Of a stretch of 29,543 bases of DNA, positions 22,271-29,543 are shown piece by piece; position 1 is the stretch's first letter; each line of letters opens with the position of its first letter. The translations under genes were made by a program, and so were the position numbers. The stretch lies in NCBI GenBank assembly GCA_035535015.1, contig DATLQU010000020.1, positions 1 through 29,543 of the forward strand. Reading direction: 5' to 3'. Source of the stretch: Palsa-661 sp035535015. GTDB lineage: Bacteria; Actinomycetota; Acidimicrobiia; Acidimicrobiales; UBA8190. Under the pieces are notes generated by a model. That model was given only the letters and a program-made list of their open reading frames with translations. It did not search any database and was not told where the DNA came from.

Positions 22271-22711
22271 ATGATGGACTCCTTTTCGAACTTCTCGCTC
22301 CCGCAGATCTCCGCCGTGGCCCGTCGCACGTCGCTGACCGCTCTCGGCATCGGCGGCCTCGCTGTCGTCTCACTCGGCCTCACCGGCCACGCTCTGGTGG
22401 GCATCGGCATCTGCGTCGGGCTGGCCCTTGCCCTCGGGAATTTCCGGCTCATCTCGCGCGCCACTGTCAAGGCCAGTACGTCGGGTAACCCGGACACGCG
22501 CCGGCCTCTGGCGCTGAACACGCTGGGCCGGATGGGCGTGATCACCGTGATCGCCTTCGGCCTGGTCTTCGTGTCGCGGCCTCTCGGGTTCGGGACGTTT
22601 GTGGGTCTGGCCGCCTTCCAGTTCACCCTGCTGACCAACGTGGTGGTGTCCATGCTCCACGAGCCGAGCCAAACGGTCGCACCGGGAAGCACCGGGGAGC
22701 GCAGCTCGTGA
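22271..22711 (+). CDS. atpI: AtpI-like ATP synthase assembly protein
   Basis: This is a 146-residue membrane protein with four predicted helices arranged in two hairpins: LTALGIGGLAVVSLGL and LVGIGICVGLALALGNF, then GVITVIAFGLVFV and GTFVGLAAFQFTLLTNVVV. It fits the ATP synthase I family (Rv1303 equivalent), which helps assemble the c-ring. Two adjacent ATG codons (22271, 22274) are possible starts; upstream GGGG is a weak ribosome site. The stop overlaps the atpB ATG by one base, indicating coupling. The assignment rests on topology and position, since the family is poorly conserved. Confidence 0.75.
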   Translation: MMDSFSNFSLPQISAVARRTSLTALGIGGLAVVSLGLTGHALVGIGICVGLALALGNFRLISRATVKASTSGNPDTRRPLALNTLGRMGVITVIAFGLVFVSRPLGFGTFVGLAAFQFTLLTNVVVSMLHEPSQTVAPGSTGERSS

Positions 22712-23493
22712 TGCCAGGTCTGGCCGTGCCGGTGGCGCGCTTCCTGGCTGCCAACATCAACGTCGGCGTCCACGTCCAGCGGAAGTTGCTCGGACTCACC
22801 GTCGACCTCGACACCCTGTGGGCCACGTTGGCGGCCATGGTCATCGTGATCGGGCTCGGTCTCTACCTCCGGTCGCGGGCCACGGCCGGTGTTCCCGGGA
22901 AGCTGCAGCTGGTGTGGGAGATGGGCGTGTCGGCCGTGCGCAAGCAGGTAGAGGGGGCGATCGGGCCCCGGGGCTCGGCCATCGTTCCCCTGGCCGTCAC
23001 CCTCTTCGTCTTCATCCTGGTGGCCAACTGGTTCGAGGCTCTGGGGATCGGCTCCGACATCGAGTGGCTGCCCGCCCCGACGGGGGATATCAACCTCACC
23101 CTGGCGCTGGCCTTCATCGTGATCATCCCGGTCCACATCGCGTCCATCCGCAGCCGAGGACCGGTGGGCTACCTGAAGCACTACGTGGCCCAGCCCTTCC
23201 CCAAGTTCCTGTTCCCCCTGAATGCCTTCATCAACGGGGTCGAGGAGGTGGCCAAGCCGATCACCCTGGCCCTCCGACTCTTCGGCAACCTCTTGTCGGG
23301 CGGCCTGATGCTGGCGCTGATCGCCGCGCTGGCCGTGTGGAACATCTCGCACATCCCCATCGGCGACGTGGCCACCGTGGTCCTGAACCCCGTGTGGAAG
23401 CTGTTCGACCTGGCCATCGGGGCGATCCAGGCCTTCATCTTCGCCTTGCTCACCATCTTGTACTTCGACACGGCAATGAGCGATGCCCACTGA
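22711..23493 (+). CDS. atpB: ATP synthase Fo subunit a
   Basis: Subunit a is the membrane stator subunit with the two proton half-channels. The essential Arg is R189 in ALRLFGNLLSGG. The downstream channel helix AIGAIQAFIFALLTILYF has the conserved Gln. About five to six hydrophobic helices are seen, and the 260-residue length is normal. The ATG at 22711 overlaps the atpI stop (TGATG); a GTG one codon earlier is also possible. The sequence ends shortly after the last helix, as in actinobacterial homologues. Confidence 0.95.
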   Translation: MPGLAVPVARFLAANINVGVHVQRKLLGLTVDLDTLWATLAAMVIVIGLGLYLRSRATAGVPGKLQLVWEMGVSAVRKQVEGAIGPRGSAIVPLAVTLFVFILVANWFEALGIGSDIEWLPAPTGDINLTLALAFIVIIPVHIASIRSRGPVGYLKHYVAQPFPKFLFPLNAFINGVEEVAKPITLALRLFGNLLSGGLMLALIAALAVWNISHIPIGDVATVVLNPVWKLFDLAIGAIQAFIFALLTILYFDTAMSDAH

Positions 23494-23562
23494 GCGCCGC
23501 GCGTCCCATCGAGGGGCTTGCGATGTCACGACCGCAAACGACACAAAGAAGGAGCATTCCTG

Positions 23563-23826
23563 ATGGCAGATCCGAAGCTGGACCAAGCGATTCAGTTGGC
23601 CGGCGCCATGATCGGCGGTGGCCTGCTGATGGGTGGCGGGGCCGTGGGCGCCGCCATCGGTGACGGCCTGGCCGGGAGCCAGACCATCGCCGGCGTGGCC
23701 CGCCAACCCGAGGCGCAGGGCCGACTGTTCACCATCATGTTCCTGACGGTGGGCCTGGTGGAGGCCATGTACTTCATCAACCTCGCCTTCACGGCGCTCT
23801 TCGTCTTCTCGCTGTACAAGAAGTAA
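23563..23826 (+). CDS. atpE: ATP synthase Fo subunit c
   Basis: This 87-residue hairpin protein forms the rotating c-ring. Helix 1 is the glycine-rich IGGGLLMGGGAVGAAIGDG, followed by the polar loop ARQPEAQG, then helix 2 with the proton-carrying Glu E67 in VGLVEAMYFINLAF. The absence of the Na+-binding Gln/Ser-Thr pattern suggests H+ coupling. It is very close to mycobacterial AtpE, but the residue two after the key Glu is Met rather than Ala. A strong ribosome site (AAGGAG, 23550-23555) precedes the ATG, fitting the high copy number needed for subunit c. Confidence 0.97.
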   Translation: MADPKLDQAIQLAGAMIGGGLLMGGGAVGAAIGDGLAGSQTIAGVARQPEAQGRLFTIMFLTVGLVEAMYFINLAFTALFVFSLYKK

Positions 23827-23829
23827 CGA

Positions 23830-23859
23830 CCACCGCTGTGGGGGGCTCCGCTGCGGTGG
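23830..23859 (+). ncRNA. Hairpin in the atpE-atpF spacer
   Basis: CCACCGC (23830-23836) and GCGGTGG (23853-23859) form a perfect 7-bp stem just after the atpE stop; an alternative GCTCC/GGAGC pairing overlaps it. It could protect the atpE message or reduce read-through and so help set the higher c-subunit yield. The structure is seen; the role is inferred. Confidence 0.45.
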
Positions 23860-23895
23860 AGCGTCACGCGGCTCACCGATCGAGGCAGAACTGAC

Positions 23896-24429
23896 ATGCC
23901 CTTAGCCAGTAGCAATTTCCTGGTCCCCAATGGGACGCTGATCGTCGAGATCATCGCCTTCCTGATCGTGCTGTTCGTGATCGGCCGCTATGTGCTGCCG
24001 GTGTTGAACAAGACGTTGGAGGAGCGCCAGGAGCAGATCCGCACCGCACTCGAGGCCGCCGAGGCGGCCCGGGTCGAAGCCGATGAGACGCGGGCCCAAC
24101 GCCAGGGCATCCTCGACGAGGCCCGGCAGCAGGCCCGGGAGATCGTCACCCAGGCCAACAAGGTGGCCGACGGTGTCGCCGCGCAGTCCGAGGAGCGGGG
24201 TCAGCAGGAATACGACCGGCTGGTACGGGTGGCGGAAACGGACATCGCCCTGGCCCGGCAACGGGCCATCGACGAGGTGAGCGCCCAGCTCGGCACCCTC
24301 GTGATGTCGGCGGCCCGTCAGGTGATCGGCCGCGAGATCGATGCCGCCAGCCACCGCGCTCTCATCGACGAGGCCGTGGCCGCCCTGAAGTCGTCGTCGG
24401 ACACGACCGCCGCCCGATCGCAGAGCTGA
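23896..24429 (+). CDS. atpF: ATP synthase Fo subunit b
   Basis: Subunit b forms the peripheral stalk. One N-terminal transmembrane helix (about 15-36, LIVEIIAFLIVLFVIGRYVLP) is followed by a long charged coiled coil (about 40-150, LEERQEQIRTALEAAEAARVEA...) and a C-terminal part that contacts delta. The 177-residue length is standard. It is not fused to delta, unlike the mycobacterial b-delta protein. GAGG lies 11 nt upstream of the ATG, a poor spacing that may keep expression below that of atpE. Confidence 0.95.
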   Translation: MPLASSNFLVPNGTLIVEIIAFLIVLFVIGRYVLPVLNKTLEERQEQIRTALEAAEAARVEADETRAQRQGILDEARQQAREIVTQANKVADGVAAQSEERGQQEYDRLVRVAETDIALARQRAIDEVSAQLGTLVMSAARQVIGREIDAASHRALIDEAVAALKSSSDTTAARSQS

Positions 24430-24457
24430 GCGGCAGAGGGACCAGAAGGAAACTCCC

Positions 24458-25381
24458 GTGCAGCCCGTCCTCCGTGGCTATGCCACCGCTATTCTCGAAA
24501 CGGCGCGCGCCGACGGTGCCGCTGTGCTGGTGGCCGACGAATTGGGTCAGGTCGAGCGGCTGATCGTGGGAACGCCGGCTCTGGGGACGGCGCTGACCGA
24601 CACCACCGTCCCGGCCGTGGCCCGCCGCGCCGTGGTGACGGACCTCCTCGCATCCCGGGTGAATTCCGCCACCCTGCGTCTGGTGATACGGGTGGTGGAC
24701 ACCGAGTCCGCCCCCGAGATCACCGTGGGTCTTCACGACGTGGCCGAGTTGGCTCATCTGATGCAGGGACGCAGCCCCGAGGAGTCCACCACCGACGACG
24801 AGCCCTTGCTGGGCCGGACCGCGGCCCGCCAGCTGATCGCCGGCTACGCCCTGGCCGTCTTCGAAGCCCTGGACTCGGCCTCGGAGCTCGATGCCATCGA
24901 GGACGAGCTCTTTCGCTTCGCCCGGGTGGTGGAATCGACGCCGGCGTTGCGTAGCGTCCTCACCGACCGGAGTATCGAATTGCCTGGCCGCCGGGACGTG
25001 GTGGCCGATCTTCTCGGGGGCAAAGCCCATGCCGGCACCGTCCGTCTGGTGAGCGAAGCCCTGCGGGGCCGGACCCGCGACCTGGTGGCCACCCTGGACT
25101 GGCTGGTCGTGCAGGCCGCCCAGGCCCGGGGGTGGCGCGTGGCGCGTATCCGGGCCGCCCGCGACGTGTCCGAGGGCGAGCGCCAGGAACTTTCCGGGGC
25201 TCTCGAGCGTCTGGCCGGATCACCGGTCGAGCTGCAGGTCTTCGTGGACGAGAAATTGCTCGGCGGTGCCACCGTCCAGATCGGTGACCTGCTCGTCGAC
25301 GCCACTATCCGCCACCGACTCGAACAACTACAAGAGCACCTCCTCGGAGCCGAGGGGGAGACGCGAGGAGCACACCACTGA
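24458..25381 (+). CDS. atpH: ATP synthase F1 subunit delta with duplicated N-terminal domain
   Basis: Subunit delta (OSCP) links the b stalk to the alpha3beta3 head. At 307 residues it is much longer than the usual 180. The OSCP helical domain occurs twice: about 1-85 (RGYATAILETARADG...RRAVVTDLLASRVN...LRLVIRVVD) and about 125-215 (AGYALAVFEALDSAS...RRDVVADLLGGKAHAGTVRLVSEAL). The usual C-terminal domain follows (ERLAGSPVELQVFVD, LLGGATVQIGDLLVDATI). Long, partly duplicated delta proteins are a known actinobacterial feature. The GTG start has AGAAGGA 7 nt upstream. The stop overlaps the atpA ATG by one base (TGATG). Confidence 0.92.
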   Translation: MQPVLRGYATAILETARADGAAVLVADELGQVERLIVGTPALGTALTDTTVPAVARRAVVTDLLASRVNSATLRLVIRVVDTESAPEITVGLHDVAELAHLMQGRSPEESTTDDEPLLGRTAARQLIAGYALAVFEALDSASELDAIEDELFRFARVVESTPALRSVLTDRSIELPGRRDVVADLLGGKAHAGTVRLVSEALRGRTRDLVATLDWLVVQAAQARGWRVARIRAARDVSEGERQELSGALERLAGSPVELQVFVDEKLLGGATVQIGDLLVDATIRHRLEQLQEHLLGAEGETRGAHH

Positions 25382-26904
25382 TGGCAGAACTGACCATCAA
25401 CGCCGACGAGATCACCGCCGCGTTGCAGAGGCACGTCACCGAGTACTCACCCGAAGTGGCGACCGAGCAGGTGGGACGGATCGTCGAAGTGGGCGACGGG
25501 ATCGCCCGGGTCTCGGGCCTGCCCAACGCGGCCGTGAACGAGCTGCTCGAGTTCGAAGACGGCACGCTCGGACTGGCGCTCAATCTGGATGAGGACACCA
25601 TCGGGGCCGTCATCCTCGGCGGTGACACCCATCTCGACGAAGAGCAGCTGGTACGGGCCACGGGGCGGATCCTGTCCGTGCCGGTGGGAGACGGACTGCT
25701 CGGGCGGGTGGTGAACCCTCTGGGTGAGCCGATCGACGGCAAGGGGGCCATCGCCGGATCCGAAACCCGTCGTCTCGAGGTGCAGGCGCCGGGCATCGTG
25801 GCCCGGCAACCGGTGAGCGAGCCGATGCAGACCGGGATCAAGGCCATCGACTCGATGACGCCCATCGGCCGGGGTCAGCGTGAGCTCATCATCGGCGACC
25901 GCAAGACGGGCAAGACGACGGTGGCCATCGACACGATCATCAATCAAAAGGGCAAGGGCGTGAAGTGCATCTACGTCGCCATCGGCCAGAAGGGCTCCTC
26001 GGTGGCCCAGACGGTGGCCGTCCTGGCCCAGTACGGCGCCCTCGAGTACACGGTGGTGGTGGCCGCCCCCGCCTCCGAGCCGGCCCCCTTCAAGTACCTG
26101 GCTCCCTATGCCGGGTGCGCCATGGGCCAGCACTGGATGGAGAACGGGGAGCACGCCCTGATCGTCTACGACGACCTGTCGAAGCAGGCCGAGGCCTACC
26201 GGCAGCTGTCGCTGCTGCTGCGGCGGCCGCCGGGACGCGAGGCCTACCCGGGCGATGTCTTCTATCTGCACAGCCGGTTGCTCGAACGGGCGGCCAAGTT
26301 GTCGGAGGCGCGTGGCGGCGGTTCGCTCACCGCCCTGCCCATCATCGAGACCAAGGGCGGCGACGTGTCGGCCTACATCCCGACCAACGTCATCTCCATC
26401 ACCGACGGCCAGATCTATCTCGAGTCGGACCTCTTCTATGCCGGTGTCCGGCCCGCCATCAACGTCGGCATCTCCGTGTCCCGGGTGGGTGGTGCGGCGC
26501 AGATCAAGGCCATGCGCTCGGCCTCGGGAACGCTCAAGATCGACCTGGCCCAGTTCCGCGAGCTCGAAGCTTTCGCCACCTTCGGCTCGGAGCTCGACAA
26601 GGTGTCCCAGGCCCAGCTCGACCGGGGCTACCGGCTGACCGAGCTGCTGAAGCAGCCGCAGAACGCCCCGATGCCCGTCGAGGAGCAGGTGATCGTCATC
26701 TACGCCGGGTCGAACGGCTGGGTGGACGACGTGGCCGTCTCCGAGCTCCGTCGCTTCGAGTCCGAGTTGCTCACCTTCATGAGGAGCAACCATGCCGATC
26801 TCCTCGACGGCATCCGGGCCACCGGCGCCGCCCCGGAGCCGGCCGATCTGAAGAAGGCCCTCCAGGAATTCAAGGACGGCTTCGTGGCCATGGAAGGCAG
26901 CTGA
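25381..26904 (+). CDS. atpA: ATP synthase F1 subunit alpha
   Basis: Subunit alpha is the non-catalytic nucleotide-binding subunit of the F1 head. The P-loop is G172-DRKTGK-T179, and the family signature PAINVGISVSRVGGAAQIKAM is clear. The N-terminal beta-barrel (about 25-95) and C-terminal helical domain are complete. The 507-residue length is normal, without the extra C-terminal extension reported in mycobacterial alpha. It is coupled to atpH by a 1-nt overlap, with atpG starting 3 nt after its stop. Confidence 0.97.
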   Translation: MAELTINADEITAALQRHVTEYSPEVATEQVGRIVEVGDGIARVSGLPNAAVNELLEFEDGTLGLALNLDEDTIGAVILGGDTHLDEEQLVRATGRILSVPVGDGLLGRVVNPLGEPIDGKGAIAGSETRRLEVQAPGIVARQPVSEPMQTGIKAIDSMTPIGRGQRELIIGDRKTGKTTVAIDTIINQKGKGVKCIYVAIGQKGSSVAQTVAVLAQYGALEYTVVVAAPASEPAPFKYLAPYAGCAMGQHWMENGEHALIVYDDLSKQAEAYRQLSLLLRRPPGREAYPGDVFYLHSRLLERAAKLSEARGGGSLTALPIIETKGGDVSAYIPTNVISITDGQIYLESDLFYAGVRPAINVGISVSRVGGAAQIKAMRSASGTLKIDLAQFRELEAFATFGSELDKVSQAQLDRGYRLTELLKQPQNAPMPVEEQVIVIYAGSNGWVDDVAVSELRRFESELLTFMRSNHADLLDGIRATGAAPEPADLKKALQEFKDGFVAMEGS

Positions 26905-26907
26905 GCG

Positions 26908-27804
26908 ATGCCCGGCGGTCAGGAACAGATCCTCCGGCGCCGTATCAAGAGCGTCCAGGCGACGCAGAAGATCACGCGCGCCATGGAACTGATAGCCGCC
27001 TCGCAGATCGTCCGCGCCCAGGGCCGGATCGCCGGTGCCGCGCCGTACCTGAACGGCATCGCCGACGTCCTGGCCGAGGCGGCCGCTGACGCCGGGGAGA
27101 ACGCCGGCCGGGTGCTCGGCGTCCCCGAGGCGCCCCAGCGCGTTCTCGTCGTCGCCCTCGTGGCCGACCGGGGTCTGTGCGGCGGGTACAACGCCAACGT
27201 CCTGCGACCGATCGAGCGGATGGTGCGGACGAACGCCGCCTCCGGCGTCGAATACCGCCTCGTCTCCTCCGGCCGAAAGGCCCAGTCCTTCTTCCGCTTC
27301 CGGCGCATCGAGGTGGAGACGTCGTTCATCGGCTTCTCCGACCGGCCCAGCTTCGAAGACGCCCGGGCCATCGCCGCCGCCATCACGCCGGCCTTCCTGG
27401 AGGAGCAGGTGGACCAGGTCCTCATCGTGTCCACCCGCTTCCTGTCGGCCGGTACCCAGGTGGTGGAGACCCGCCAGCTGCTGCCGCTGCCGGAACCGAC
27501 GGGCGACGAGGAGAAGGCCCCCATGTCGGGCTACACCGAGTTCGAGCCGGAATCCCCCGACCTGTTGGTGGAGCTGGTACCGCGTTACGTGGAGGCCGCC
27601 GTCTTCGGCGCCCTGCTCGAGGCCTCGGCCAGCGAGCACACGGCGCGGCAGCGGGCCATGGCGGCAGCCACCGACAACGCCGACGACCTGGTGAAGAACC
27701 TGACCCGGGTGATGAACAGAGCCAGGCAGGACGCCATCACCACCGAGATCATGGAGATCGTGGGTGGCGCCGAGGCTCTGCGCCAGTCCGCCGGCTCCGA
27801 TTGA
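26908..27804 (+). CDS. atpG: ATP synthase F1 subunit gamma
   Basis: Subunit gamma is the central rotating shaft. The N-terminal helix carries RRRIKSVQATQKITRAMELIAAS. The central Rossmann-like domain holds VALVADRGLCGGYNANV, and the C-terminal helix holds ASEHTARQRAMAAATDNADDLVKNLTRVMNRARQDAITTEIMEIVGGAEAL, the family signature. The 298-residue length is normal. The ATG follows the atpA stop by 3 nt. Confidence 0.97.
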   Translation: MPGGQEQILRRRIKSVQATQKITRAMELIAASQIVRAQGRIAGAAPYLNGIADVLAEAAADAGENAGRVLGVPEAPQRVLVVALVADRGLCGGYNANVLRPIERMVRTNAASGVEYRLVSSGRKAQSFFRFRRIEVETSFIGFSDRPSFEDARAIAAAITPAFLEEQVDQVLIVSTRFLSAGTQVVETRQLLPLPEPTGDEEKAPMSGYTEFEPESPDLLVELVPRYVEAAVFGALLEASASEHTARQRAMAAATDNADDLVKNLTRVMNRARQDAITTEIMEIVGGAEALRQSAGSD

Positions 27805-27867
27805 CGACCGCCAGCGAGCGATGACCGAGACCCTCATGAACGAGAACGACCAGAAAGAACAGGGCGC

Positions 27868-29325
27868 ATGACCACCACAACCTCTGCACCGACCACCCCC
27901 GACCGCACCAACCTTCCCGACGGACGGGTCGTGGCCATCGCCGGTCCCGTTGTCGACGTGGAGTTCCCGCCCCACGGCCTGCCCGAGATCAACATGGCCG
28001 TCGAGATGGATCTGGAGCTCGACGGGACCAAGGTGGTCGTCACCTCCGAGGTGGCCCAGCAGATCGGCGAAGGCCGGGTCCGCTGCGTCTGTTTGAAGCC
28101 GACGGACGGTCTGCGCCGCGGCACCGTAGTCCGCAACCTCGGACGCGGGCTGGCCGTGCCCGTGGGCGACGCCGTTCTCGGGCACGTCTTCAACGTCCTC
28201 GGCCAATCCCTCGACACCGATGACATCGGTGTCGTCGAGGACCGCTGGGACATCCACCGCGATGCACCCGCCTTCGACACGCTGGAGCCGCGCCGTCAGA
28301 TGTTCGAGACGGGGATCAAGGTGATCGACCTGCTCGAGCCCTACGTGCAGGGCGGGAAGATCGGCCTCTTCGGCGGAGCCGGCGTGGGCAAGACCATCAT
28401 CATCATGGAGATGATCAACCGGGTGGCACTCAACCACGGTGGTGTGTCGGTGTTCGCCGGCGTGGGCGAGAGGACCCGTGAGGGCACGGACCTCTGGATC
28501 GAGATGCAGGAGTCCGGCGTCATGGAGAAGGCCGCCCTCGTCTACGGCCAGATGGACGAGCCCCCAGGGGTGCGCCTGCGGGTGGGCCTGGCCGCGCTGA
28601 CCATGGCCGAGTACTTCCGGGACGTGAAGAACCAGGACGTGCTTCTGTTCATCGACAACATCTTCCGCTTCGTCCAGGCCGGCTCCGAGGTGTCGACCCT
28701 GCTCGGCCGGATGCCGTCGGCCGTGGGCTACCAGCCCACATTGGCCGACGAGATGGGCGAGTTGCAGGAACGGATCACTTCGACCCGGGGACACTCCATC
28801 ACGTCCCTTCAGGCCGTCTATGTGCCGGCCGACGACTACACCGACCCGGCGCCGTTCACCACCTTCACCCACCTCGACGCCACCACCGAGCTGTCCCGGC
28901 AGATCGCCTCGCTCGGCATCTACCCCGCCGTCGACCCCCTGGCCTCGACCTCCAACATCCTGGCGCCCGAGATCGTGGGGGAGCGGCATTACGGCGTGGC
29001 CGGACGCGTCCAGGGTGTGCTCCAGAGGTACCGGGAGCTCCAGGACATCATCGCCATCCTCGGTCTCGACGAGTTGTCGGAGGAGGACCGGTTGACGGTC
29101 AACCGGGCCCGGAAGATCCAACGCTTCCTGTCGCAGCCGTTCAACGTCGGCGAGGTGTTCACCGGCCTGAAGGGCGTGACCGTTCCCATCGAGGAGACGG
29201 TGGAGTCCTTCGAGGTTCTGCTGAACGGCGAGCTCGACGAGGTGCCCGAGCAGGCGTTCCTGAATGTCGGGGGCGTGGACTCCGTGCTCGAGAAGGCCAA
29301 GAAGCTCGAGGCGGGTGCCGAGTAA
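27868..29325 (+). CDS. atpD: ATP synthase F1 subunit beta
   Basis: Subunit beta is the catalytic subunit. The P-loop is GGAGVGKT (169-176), the catalytic Glu lies in GVGERTREGTDLW, Walker B is VLLFIDNIFRF, and the signature PAVDPLASTSNIL is present. The 485-residue length is normal. The 63-bp spacer after atpG contains AGAAAGAACAGGG-type purine-rich sequence that probably includes the ribosome site. Only 2 nt separate its stop from atpC. Confidence 0.98.
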   Translation: MTTTTSAPTTPDRTNLPDGRVVAIAGPVVDVEFPPHGLPEINMAVEMDLELDGTKVVVTSEVAQQIGEGRVRCVCLKPTDGLRRGTVVRNLGRGLAVPVGDAVLGHVFNVLGQSLDTDDIGVVEDRWDIHRDAPAFDTLEPRRQMFETGIKVIDLLEPYVQGGKIGLFGGAGVGKTIIIMEMINRVALNHGGVSVFAGVGERTREGTDLWIEMQESGVMEKAALVYGQMDEPPGVRLRVGLAALTMAEYFRDVKNQDVLLFIDNIFRFVQAGSEVSTLLGRMPSAVGYQPTLADEMGELQERITSTRGHSITSLQAVYVPADDYTDPAPFTTFTHLDATTELSRQIASLGIYPAVDPLASTSNILAPEIVGERHYGVAGRVQGVLQRYRELQDIIAILGLDELSEEDRLTVNRARKIQRFLSQPFNVGEVFTGLKGVTVPIEETVESFEVLLNGELDEVPEQAFLNVGGVDSVLEKAKKLEAGAE

Positions 29326-29327
29326 CG

Positions 29328-29543
29328 ATGCCCACATTTGCCTCCAGCCTGGTGACGCCCGAGCGCATCGTGCTCGAGGAAGAGGTGGCCGCCGTCATTC
29401 TGCGCACGGACGTCGGTGACGCCACCTTCCTGGCCGGACACACCCCGCTCATCGGCGCCATCGTTCCCGGCCTCGTCCGTTTCCAGCACGAGGACGGTTC
29501 CGAGGAACGGGTGGCCGTCCACGGAGGATTCGTCTACGTGAAG
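29328..29543 (+). CDS. atpC: ATP synthase F1 subunit epsilon (partial, runs off the window)
   Basis: The first 72 codons are present and open to the window end. The N-terminal beta-sandwich domain is recognisable: MPTFASSLVTPERIVLEEE, DVGDATFLAGHTPLIGAIVPG and a VAVHGGFVYVK strand. Epsilon joins gamma to the c-ring and can inhibit ATP hydrolysis through its C-terminal helices, which lie beyond the window. It begins 2 nt after the atpD stop and closes the usual operon order. Confidence 0.95.
   Translation, partial: MPTFASSLVTPERIVLEEEVAAVILRTDVGDATFLAGHTPLIGAIVPGLVRFQHEDGSEERVAVHGGFVYVK

Noticed and set aside
25447..29337. A 1296-codon open frame antisense to atpA-atpG-atpD
   Set aside because: It is the complement of well-supported ATP synthase genes. 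Its composition (His, Gly, Asp, Leu rich) is what GC-rich codon bias produces on the opposite strand, and no domain is visible.

Overview
This is a high-GC bacterial chromosome segment, almost certainly actinobacterial (Actinomycetota). The gene order lysA-hom-thrC-rho-rpmE-prfA-prmC-tsaC-(rpiB-glyA)-wecA-atpI-atpBEFHAGDC follows the well-known mycobacterial block. An Acidimicrobiia-like lineage is my guess for the host, because several genes look leaderless and rpiB-glyA is inserted in the block. The lineage cannot be proved from sequence alone.

Region 1 (1-7.8 kb) is accessory DNA with visibly lower GC. It ends at a complete tRNA-Arg(CCG) gene on the minus strand (7726-7797). The last 42 nt of that tRNA plus 3 flanking bases (45 bp, 7723-7767) recur with no mismatch at 952-996 and 6098-6142. 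Each copy is followed by the same roughly 115-bp arm, and the arm alone appears a third time at the left window edge (1-116). I read this as an array of integrative cassettes accreted at the 3' half of one tRNA gene, with no integrase in the window. Cassette A carries an AbrB/PIN-type toxin-antitoxin pair. Cassette B carries a helical-repeat protein and a hipBA toxin-antitoxin operon whose hipA is split by an ISL3-family insertion (4079-5636). The insertion has an exact 8-bp target duplication, and the split is in frame if the IS is removed. Cassette C carries one TauD-type dioxygenase.

Region 2 (7.9-11.8 kb) holds aspartate-family amino-acid synthesis genes: lysA, hom and thrC. thrB is absent from its expected place after thrC.

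Region 3 (11.8-17.0 kb) holds transcription and translation functions: rho with a long leader and a large low-complexity insertion, rpmE (zinc-binding L31), prfA, prmC (which methylates the prfA product) and tsaC.

Region 4 (17.0-21.8 kb) holds a convergent thiolase-like gene on the minus strand, then divergent rpiB, glyA and a WecA/MraY-type lipid-carrier glycosyltransferase.

Region 5 (22.0 kb to end) is the complete F1Fo ATP synthase operon, with two accessory genes (atpZ-like and atpI-like) followed by atpB, E, F, H, A, G, D and the start of atpC, which runs off the window.

A recurring GGTAnnnT box 6-8 nt upstream of start codons (hipB, lysA, hom, prfA, thiolase-like gene, rpiB) suggests that many transcripts here begin at or very near the start codon.
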